NCBI GenBank assembly: GCA_014879435.1 | Contig: JACSSB010000299.1 | Coordinates: 1-8,673 of the forward strand | Reading direction: 5' to 3' | Origin: Phycisphaerales bacterium | GTDB taxonomy: Bacteria; Pseudomonadota; Gammaproteobacteria; Competibacterales; Competibacteraceae | Length of the DNA: 8,673 bases | Shown: one piece after another, positions 1 to 4,771 of the stretch | Position numbering within the stretch: the stretch's first letter is position 1 | Layout: each line of letters starts with the position of its first letter | Position numbers and translations under genes: made by a program | Notes under the pieces: model-generated | The model's input: the letters and a program-made list of their open reading frames with translations, nothing else | The model's database searches: none | What the model was told of the DNA's origin: nothing

Positions 1-857
1 GGTCCACCGCGTAACTTTGCGCCAATGAATGGGAAGGCGATTCCGGCAAAATTGGAGCCACCACCGGCACAACCCACAATGACATCGGGATAGTCGTCGG
101 CCATCTCCAATTGGGTCATGGCTTCCAGGCCCACTACGGTCTGGTGAAGTAGCACATGGTTGAGCACCGACCCCAGCGCATACTTGGTATCGTCGCGTTG
201 TGCCGCAACTTCCACTGCCTCGGAAATGGCGATACCGAGACTGCCAGTATGATCGGGCCGCTTGGCGAGGATCGCCCGACCGGATGCGGTCTCTTCGGAT
301 GGCGAGGCTATGCAGCGCGCACCGTAAGTTTCCATCAGCGCTCGGCGATAGGGTTTTTGATTGTACGAAACCCGCACCATGAACACCTGCACGTCGAGAT
401 CGAACAACGCACCGGCAAAAGCAAGGGAAGAGCCCCATTGGCCAGCACCGGTTTCGGTACTGATGTGCTTGATCCCCGCTTCCTTGTTGTAGAACGCCTG
501 GGCTACGGCGGTATTCGGTTTGTGGCTACCGGCCGGGCTGACCCCTTCGTATTTGTAGTAAATCCGTGCTGGGGTGCCGAGTGCTTGTTCCAGTCGACGC
601 GCGCGATACAGTGGACTGGGCCGCCATTGCCGGTAAATTTCCCGCACCGGTTTTGGAATTTCGATCTCCCGCTCGGTGGCGACTTCCTGCTGGATCAGCG
701 TCATGGGAAAGAGCGGAGCCAGATCATCCGGGGCAATGGGTTGAAAGCTCCCCGGATGCAGCACGGGTGGCAGCGGCGTCGGTAAATCGGCGACCAAATT
801 ATACCAAAACTTGGGCATCCGACTCTCATCAAGTGGGTATTTGATGGTTTCATTCAT
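1..857 (-). CDS. trpB2: TrpB2-type tryptophan synthase beta-like protein (partial, C-terminus beyond window)
   Basis: This PLP enzyme of the TrpB2 branch is expected to condense indole with serine to make tryptophan, or to salvage indole, in the cytoplasm. Reading the minus strand from ATG at 857-855 gives 285 codons without a stop up to the window edge; family members are usually about 430-450 residues. The typical TrpB2 N-terminus is present (PKFWYNLVADLP, residues 15-26). The PLP-binding lysine lies in GSHKPNTA (Lys113). ETGAGQWG (135-142) is the substrate-carboxylate loop, and the phosphate-binding loop GGGSN is at 265-269. The long N-terminal extension and the motif wording point to TrpB2 rather than canonical TrpB. 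No trpA or other trp gene is adjacent. There is no good Shine-Dalgarno (only GGAT about 11 bases upstream), and an intrinsic terminator ends 17 bases before the start. A later in-frame ATG at residue 14 would cut into conserved sequence, so it is less likely. The family call is firm; the exact physiological role is inferred. Confidence 0.93.
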   Translation of the reverse strand, partial: MNETIKYPLDESRMPKFWYNLVADLPTPLPPVLHPGSFQPIAPDDLAPLFPMTLIQQEVATEREIEIPKPVREIYRQWRPSPLYRARRLEQALGTPARIYYKYEGVSPAGSHKPNTAVAQAFYNKEAGIKHISTETGAGQWGSSLAFAGALFDLDVQVFMVRVSYNQKPYRRALMETYGARCIASPSEETASGRAILAKRPDHTGSLGIAISEAVEVAAQRDDTKYALGSVLNHVLLHQTVVGLEAMTQLEMADDYPDVIVGCAGGGSNFAGIAFPFIGAKLRGG

Positions 858-873
858 AGTTTTTTTAATCCAG

Positions 874-905
874 AAAAACAAAAGCCCGCCATGACATCGG
901 CGGGC
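874..905 (-). terminator. Intrinsic terminator of the ter operon
   Basis: On the minus strand a perfect 7-bp GC stem (GCCCGCC at 905-899 pairing with GGCGGGC at 890-884) with an 8-base loop is followed directly by a T-rich tract, TTTTGTTTTT (883-874). This is a textbook rho-independent terminator about 50 bases downstream of the terE stop codon. It lies unusually close to the trpB2 ATG (857), so it could also act as a read-through control point for that gene. Confidence 0.85.
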
Positions 906-916
906 CGGGCCGAGTG

Positions 917-940
917 GGGCGCGGCGCGAAGCCGCCGCCC
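917..940 (-). other. GC-rich hairpin preceding the terminator
   Basis: Positions 917-921 (GGGCG) pair with 936-940 (CGCCC), and 922-925 (CGGC) with 931-934 (GCCG). The result is a 9-bp, almost entirely G-C stem with one bulged base (935) and a five-base loop. It sits between the terE stop and the terminator hairpin, without its own T-tract. It probably stabilises the 3' end of the ter transcript or assists termination. The pairing is read directly; the role is inferred. Confidence 0.5.
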
Positions 941-952
941 ATTCTAACCAAG

Positions 953-1531
953 TTAACCGAGGTTGACGCCGTAATCGCGGGCAACCGCCCCCAGCCCACC
1001 AGCATAGCCCTGGCCGATGGCTTTAAACTTCCACTCATCGTTATGGCGATATAGTTCACCAAAGATCATCGCCGTCTCGACCGAGGCATCCTCGGACAGG
1101 TCGTAGCGAGCGATTTCCTGACCGCCATCGGTGTTCAGTGCCCGAATATAGGCATTGCTGACCTGACCGAAATTCTGCTTGCGGGCCTCGGCATCATGAA
1201 TGGTGACCACAAATGCTACCTTGGCGGCATTGGCAGGCATCAGACCCAGATCGATTTCGATCACTTCGTCATCGCCCTCGCCAGCGCCAGTCCGGTTATC
1301 GCCCTTGTGTGCGACCGCACCTGATGGATCTTGGGGGTTGTTGTAAAACACGAAATGCTGATCGCTCAGCACCTTGCCATTGGCGTCCAACACGAAAGCG
1401 GAAGCATCCAAATCGAAATCGCTTCCGTCGGTCTTGCGTATGTCCCAACCCAGGCCGAAGCCTACTTTTTTCAGGCCAGGCGCCTGTTTACTGAGCGAAA
1501 CATTGCCGCCCTTTTGCAGAGATACAGCCAT
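953..1531 (-). CDS. terE: TerE, TerD-family tellurite/stress resistance protein
   Basis: A 192-residue cytoplasmic protein made of one TerD domain, the family's normal length. It begins with the duplicated beta motif SLQKGGNVSLSK (4-15). It carries the acidic motif FDLDAS (39-44) and the loop GDNRTGAGEGDDE (77-89), which form the calcium-binding sites known from TerD structures. The C-terminal signature runs from GELYRHNDEW (158-167) to GQGYAGGL (173-180). Wording such as KVLSDQHFVFYNN and DAEARKQNFGQVSN matches TerE rather than TerD, from memory of enterobacterial sequences. The start at 1531 has a strong Shine-Dalgarno (TGAGGAGAT about 8 bases upstream). It is the last gene of the ter operon, 24 bases after terD, and is followed by hairpins and a terminator. 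TerE is needed for tellurite resistance in plasmid-borne ter systems; its biochemical activity is not established. Confidence 0.92.
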   Translation of the reverse strand: MAVSLQKGGNVSLSKQAPGLKKVGFGLGWDIRKTDGSDFDLDASAFVLDANGKVLSDQHFVFYNNPQDPSGAVAHKGDNRTGAGEGDDEVIEIDLGLMPANAAKVAFVVTIHDAEARKQNFGQVSNAYIRALNTDGGQEIARYDLSEDASVETAMIFGELYRHNDEWKFKAIGQGYAGGLGAVARDYGVNLG

Positions 1532-1555
1532 GCGTTTAATCTCCTCAATGGCCTA

Positions 1556-2131
1556 CTAGATGTTGATGCCGTATTGACGACACATCGCCGTCAACCCACC
1601 GGCATAGCCTTGACCAACCGCATTGAACCGCCACTCACCACTATGGCGATACAACTCGCCAAAGACCATCGCCGTCTCGGTTGAGGCGTCTTCGGCCAGA
1701 TCGTAGCGTGCGACTTCCTGGTTGGTTTCGGCGTTGACCACGCGAATATAGGCATTGCCGACTTGGCCAAAGTTCTGCCGACGCTGATCGGCTTCGTGGA
1801 TGGTGACGGTAAAAGCGATTTTGTGTATATCCGCTGGTACGTGGGTTAAATCTACCAGGATCGCTTCGTCGTCACCCTCACCGGCACCGGTCAGATTATC
1901 GCCAGTGTGCTGTACCGAGCCGTCGGCGGATTTCAGTTGGTTGTAGAAGATGAAATCGGCATCGGATCGGACCTTGCCGTTATCGCCCAACAGGAATGCC
2001 GAAGCATCCAGATCGAAGGCAGCACCATCGGTGGCGCGAGGGTCCCAGCCCAAGCCAATCAGCGCTTTCTTGAGATCCGGCGCCTCTTTGCTCAGAGACA
2101 GTCGGCCACCTTTGTTGAGGGAAATAGCCAT
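1556..2131 (-). CDS. terD: TerD, TerD-family calcium-binding stress protein
   Basis: A 191-residue single TerD-domain protein. The motifs are SLNKGGRLSLSK (4-15), FDLDAS (39-44), the acidic calcium loop GDNLTGAGEGDDE (77-89), ARYDLAEDASTETA (141-154) and GQGYAGGL (173-180). The segments KVRSDADFIFYNQLKSADGS and HTGDN match enterobacterial TerD more closely than TerE. The start at 2131 was chosen over an in-frame ATG at 2161. It has AGGGGAG nine bases upstream, and the family always begins M-(A/S)-(V/I)-SL. It is tandem with terE, and the two are clearly paralogues. The upstream gap to terB, 102 bases, is where terC normally lies. In characterised systems TerD binds calcium and associates with the TerB/TerC complex at the inner membrane; that role here is inferred from the family. 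Confidence 0.93.
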   Translation of the reverse strand: MAISLNKGGRLSLSKEAPDLKKALIGLGWDPRATDGAAFDLDASAFLLGDNGKVRSDADFIFYNQLKSADGSVQHTGDNLTGAGEGDDEAILVDLTHVPADIHKIAFTVTIHEADQRRQNFGQVGNAYIRVVNAETNQEVARYDLAEDASTETAMVFGELYRHSGEWRFNAVGQGYAGGLTAMCRQYGINI

Positions 2132-2180
2132 GCGTTGTTTCTCCCCTAAAGTATCGTGCAAGCGCGCACCTTCGGGATGG

Positions 2181-2217
2181 GTGGCGCTTCTTGGATCGCC
2201 GTCGGGCTGAGCGCCAC
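2181..2217 (-). repeat. Inverted repeat in the terB-terD gap, where terC would lie
   Basis: GTGGCGCT (2181-2188) and AGCGCCAC (2210-2217) form a perfect 8-bp inverted repeat with a 21-base loop. The left arm can instead pair with the upstream GCGCACC (2164-2170) through GGTGGCGC (2180-2187, one bulge), giving two mutually exclusive hairpins. No T-tract follows on the minus strand, so this is not a standard terminator. It may stabilise or process the mRNA between terB and terD, or be a small REP-like element. The pairing is read from the sequence; the function is unknown. Confidence 0.5.
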
Positions 2218-2233
2218 GACGACGCTCATCCTT

Positions 2234-2689
2234 TCATGTCAAATCGAAGTCCTTGGGATTCAGACCTAGCTCGGTGCAGATCTTGACTGCAACAGCTTTC
2301 TCACTCTGGTCGAAGTTGCCGTCGGCAGCACCGATAGCGCAGCAAACCCGTACCATCAGTCGTGCTTCCGCATCCTTGCCCTTGAGTTTGGCAACCGCTT
2401 GCAGGGCGCTAGCCTCGCCGATCTGGTGGTCGAACTCGAACTGCTTGGCGTACTTGTCAAAGATGGTGATCACTTCTTCAGTGCTGAATACCGACAACAC
2501 CTCGGAATTGCGTAGAAAACCCATCATCTTTTGTTTTTCTTCAGGGCGGACCGTCCCATCGGCATTTGCCACCAGCGCGCAGCCCGCTACCACTGCTTCC
2601 AAGAAGCTCTTGTTACGCAGTTTGGAGACTTCAGATTTCAGGTTAGCGGAGACTTCGCTATACCGTTGTTTCAACCATTCAAGAGCCAT
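2234..2689 (-). CDS. terB: TerB, tellurite resistance protein B
   Basis: A 151-residue all-helical TerB-domain protein, the same length as enterobacterial TerB. Two pseudo-symmetric acidic motifs are visible: NADGTVRPEE (residues 42-51) and AADGNFDQSE (121-130). Each has the form A-D-G-x4-E, which is characteristic of the family and proposed to bind metal. The N-terminus MALEWLKQRYSEV resembles classical TerB. The start at 2689 has GGAGG ten bases upstream. A longer frame back to 2812 would overlap the terA coding region and add a non-family extension, so it was not used. terB follows terA after a 43-base gap. In known clusters TerB links TerD-family proteins with the membrane protein TerC, but no terC follows here. 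It is cytoplasmic or peripheral to the membrane: no signal peptide or membrane segment is seen. Confidence 0.93.
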   Translation of the reverse strand: MALEWLKQRYSEVSANLKSEVSKLRNKSFLEAVVAGCALVANADGTVRPEEKQKMMGFLRNSEVLSVFSTEEVITIFDKYAKQFEFDHQIGEASALQAVAKLKGKDAEARLMVRVCCAIGAADGNFDQSEKAVAVKICTELGLNPKDFDLT

Positions 2690-2732
2690 GAGAGGGATTC
2701 CTCCAGTTGTGTTATGAAAGATACGAATTAAA

Positions 2733-3953
2733 TTAATCTTTAGATCCAGCCACCCAGCGCAGACCGAAGCCGTAAGCTTGATCCAACAAGCGGTGGTCCT
2801 GGAAGTATTCAACCAGCTTTGTGACTTTGATATTACCCGCCTGATTCTCCAGCATGGCCAGAGCGCACATGCGCTGATCGTTGCGGTGGCTGTCGAGCCG
2901 GATTTCCAGGGTCGGTTGATTGGGGGTTTGGATGGTGACTAAGGCATCGGTTTCCGACCAGTTAGGTGCCCCTTCGTAGATAAAAGCAAAGATCGCCACC
3001 CGCTCAATCTGGTCCCAACGGTCACCATTGATACGCAGAAACTCGCCCTGAGCACTGGCACCACTACGATCATCGCCCATGAGTTGAATATAAGGCGGTT
3101 GCTGCAAACTACCGAAACTATCACCGAGTGCCTGTATCGCACCCGCTCGACCATCTCGTAGCCGAAATAGACAACCCAGATCAAGATCGATCTTGCGGCT
3201 GGTCAGCCGACCAAAAAATCCTTTGCCGCTCCCGCCCTGGTGCCAGTTCAGGTTGATCACCAGCTCACCGAAGCCCTGACCCTTTTTCTCCAGTGAAATA
3301 CTGCTGCCTTTTTTCTCCAGCGTGATTTTTTCCAGCCGAATCGGCTTGGTCGATGGTGACGCGGCTGGCGTGGGTGGTGGTGCGGCTGGCGTGGGTGGTG
3401 ATGCGGTATCTGGGTCGTCCGCCACGTCTACACCATATTGTTGGGCTAGTGGCCCCAACCCGCCAGCAAAACCTTGGCCAACGGCACGGAATTTCCATTC
3501 TCCACCACGTCGATAAAGCTCGCCGACAATGAGCGCGGTTTCCGACATGCCGTTGGTAGTTAAGGAGAAGACAGCCAACGGACTCTTAGCAGCGTCAGTG
3601 CGAATTTCTGCCCGAATCTGGCTGAGTTGATTGAAGGACTGCCCCCGTCGCTGCCCCTGATCGATGGTCAGAGCAATAACGATTCGGTCGATGGCTGCCG
3701 GTAGCATAGCGAAATGGATGCTAAAAGTTCGACCATCACCCGCACGCTGGATGCCACCACCAGCCAGTGTCGTCTGGTTGTAGAAGATGAAATCGCCGTC
3801 GTCACGCACCTTCCCTGCTGCAGTCAGCGCGAAGGCGCTGGAATCGAGCATCAAGGGCGTCTGGGCCGGTTGCCAGTCGAGTGCGATCTCGACCATGGGA
3901 GCGGCTGAGCTGTATTGAGTGATGGAAAAATTCTGGCCTGGCTGCAAATCCAT
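2733..3953 (-). CDS. terA: TerA, two-domain TerD-family protein
   Basis: A 406-residue protein with two TerD-like domains, slightly longer than enterobacterial TerA (about 385). Domain 1 (about 1-178) ends with GELYRRGGEWKFRAVGQGFAGGL (144-166) but has lost most acidic residues. Its FDLDAS equivalent reads LMLDSS, and the GDN...GDDE loop reads AGDGRTFSI, so calcium binding is doubtful. A Pro/Ala/Ser linker (about 183-204), encoded by two near-identical 21-bp units, joins it to domain 2 (about 208-406). Domain 2 starts with the canonical double beta motif ITLEKKG-SSISLEKKG (210-225). It keeps KIDLDLG (254-260) and MGDDRSG (292-298). The start at 3953 gives the family N-terminus MDLQPGQNFSI, although the Shine-Dalgarno is weak. 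It lies 21 bases after terZ, so the two are probably translationally coupled. TerA is not strictly required for tellurite resistance in plasmid systems. Its precise role is unknown. Confidence 0.9.
   Translation of the reverse strand: MDLQPGQNFSITQYSSAAPMVEIALDWQPAQTPLMLDSSAFALTAAGKVRDDGDFIFYNQTTLAGGGIQRAGDGRTFSIHFAMLPAAIDRIVIALTIDQGQRRGQSFNQLSQIRAEIRTDAAKSPLAVFSLTTNGMSETALIVGELYRRGGEWKFRAVGQGFAGGLGPLAQQYGVDVADDPDTASPPTPAAPPPTPAASPSTKPIRLEKITLEKKGSSISLEKKGQGFGELVINLNWHQGGSGKGFFGRLTSRKIDLDLGCLFRLRDGRAGAIQALGDSFGSLQQPPYIQLMGDDRSGASAQGEFLRINGDRWDQIERVAIFAFIYEGAPNWSETDALVTIQTPNQPTLEIRLDSHRNDQRMCALAMLENQAGNIKVTKLVEYFQDHRLLDQAYGFGLRWVAGSKD
3361..3402 (-). repeat. Tandem 21-bp duplication in the terA linker
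   Basis: Two adjacent 21-base units (3361-3381 and 3382-3402) differ only near the end (ggt versus gat). On the minus strand they encode two copies of a P-P-T-P-A-A heptad in the disordered linker between the two TerA domains. The period is a multiple of three, so copy-number change would alter linker length without breaking the frame. Confidence 0.85.
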
Positions 3954-3974
3954 GAGGCGATCTCACAATAAATT

Positions 3975-4577
3975 TTATAGATAAGGGCGAAGCGCTGGTA
4001 ACAGGTCATGAAAGGTACGGCCCTCAGCCTGTTCGCCGATGGCTTGCATTTTCCATTCATTGTTGTGACGGTACAGTTTGGCCATGATCAGCCCAGTGTG
4101 ATGGCCGCCTTCCAACGACAGGTCGAAACGGGCAATCTCGCTACCACCCTGTTCATTCACTAAGCGGCAGAACGCATGAGGAATACCAGTAAAATCCTCG
4201 CCACTAAAGCTATTGACGGTGAAAATCAGCGTTTGCACCGTTGTCGGTATCCGACCCAACTCGATAGCGATTCGTTCATTTTCGGAGCCCTCCTCGCCGC
4301 CGCCGGAACGATCATCACCGCTGTGTCGGATAGAGCTACAACGGCTCTCTAATTGTCTAAACCATATGGTATCTACTAAATTGCCGCTAGCGTCGAATAA
4401 CAGGCAAGAGGCATCCAGATCTACCGCCGTCTGGTGAGTACCTGCACCAAAGCCAAGGAAGCCACGACTTTGGACTTGCTTCATACCCCAACCCAGGCCC
4501 ATGATGACCCGGCTCAAACCACGTCCAGCTTCTTTTTCCAGACTGATGCGTTGACCTTTTTGCAGGTTGATGGCCAT
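3975..4577 (-). CDS. terZ: TerZ, TerD-family protein, first gene of the ter operon
   Basis: A 200-residue single TerD-domain protein. The TerZ diagnosis rests on the glycine-rich insertion after GLGWG (27-31), the run VDTIWFRQLESRC (68-80) and FTVNSFSGEDF (119-129), which match enterobacterial TerZ by eye. VDLDAS (52-57) keeps the acidic calcium motif. The second loop, HSGDDRSGGGEEGSENE (85-101), is rewritten compared with the usual GDN-TG-GDGDDE pattern. The C-terminus ends in EGRTFHDLLPALRPYL, where other members have a GGL/GRT motif. The start at 4577 has GAGGA about eight bases upstream and gives the family start M-A-I-N-L-Q-K. It is preceded by a candidate sigma70 promoter at 4617-4644. 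The protein is cytoplasmic, with no signal peptide. TerZ function is not defined; in enterobacteria it is dispensable for tellurite resistance but kept in pathogen ter clusters. Confidence 0.9.
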   Translation of the reverse strand: MAINLQKGQRISLEKEAGRGLSRVIMGLGWGMKQVQSRGFLGFGAGTHQTAVDLDASCLLFDASGNLVDTIWFRQLESRCSSIRHSGDDRSGGGEEGSENERIAIELGRIPTTVQTLIFTVNSFSGEDFTGIPHAFCRLVNEQGGSEIARFDLSLEGGHHTGLIMAKLYRHNNEWKMQAIGEQAEGRTFHDLLPALRPYL

Positions 4578-4605
4578 GCGGATTTCCTCGTTAGCTTGGT
4601 GTGGA

Positions 4606-4666
4606 TCATGAAGCGAATCATGACCGTAAACTGTTTCAGGTCAAGTATGAGGCCCATGAATCATGG
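4606..4666. promoter_or_regulatory. Cluster of palindromic TCATGA motifs, possible operator between terZ and the Sel1 gene
   Basis: TCATGA occurs at 4606-4611 and 4618-4623, exactly 12 bases apart, flanking the predicted terZ start point. A 13-bp perfect palindrome with a central A, CCATGAATCATGG (4654-4666), lies just upstream of the candidate -35 box. GAATCATG is shared by the downstream and upstream sites, and both are followed by a CGGTAA or CCGTAA-like element. The arrangement suits an operator with an extra upstream site. No regulator gene is present in the window, and the assignment is inference. Confidence 0.35.
4617..4644 (-). promoter_or_regulatory. Candidate sigma70 promoter for the ter operon
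   Basis: On the minus strand TTGACC (4644-4639, five of six consensus matches) is followed after 16 bases by CATGAT (4622-4617, four of six). This predicts a start near 4610 and a leader of about 33 bases before terZ. The -10 box overlaps one of the TCATGA palindromes, so a regulator bound there would block transcription. It is a pattern match only. Confidence 0.5.
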
Positions 4667-4688
4667 TACGGTAATCATCGATTAGCCG

Positions 4689-4716
4689 CTGTCACAAGAG
4701 CCTTATTACTTAAATT
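4689..4716 (+). promoter_or_regulatory. Weak candidate promoter for the Sel1-repeat gene
   Basis: CTGTCA (4689-4694, four of six) and TAAATT (4711-4716, four of six) are separated by 16 bases and would start transcription about 50 bases before the chosen ATG at 4772. No better plus-strand promoter was seen in 4578-4771. The match is weak, and an activator-dependent promoter is equally possible. Confidence 0.22.
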
Positions 4717-4771
4717 GAGATTGATCGCCAGAATTCAAGGGAATCCCGAGAATTTCCGTATGGAGGTGGCC

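Noticed and set aside
156..844. Plus-strand open frames of 209 and 92 codons
   Set aside because: They run antisense to trpB2, whose minus-strand reading has every expected family motif; the plus-strand translations look like no family.
2132..2161. Upstream ATG for terD at 2161
   Set aside because: The Shine-Dalgarno AGGGGAG would be inside the coding region; the ATG at 2131 fits both the site and the family start.
2690..2812. Upstream extension of terB to an ATG at 2812
   Set aside because: It overlaps the end of terA, adds 41 residues unlike TerB, and the ATG at 2689 has a GGAGG ribosome-binding site and the family N-terminus.
4601..4771. Longer Sel1 protein starting at 4601
   Set aside because: It would bury the signal peptide 57 residues inside the protein and overlap the divergent promoter region; GGAGG just before 4772 supports the later start.
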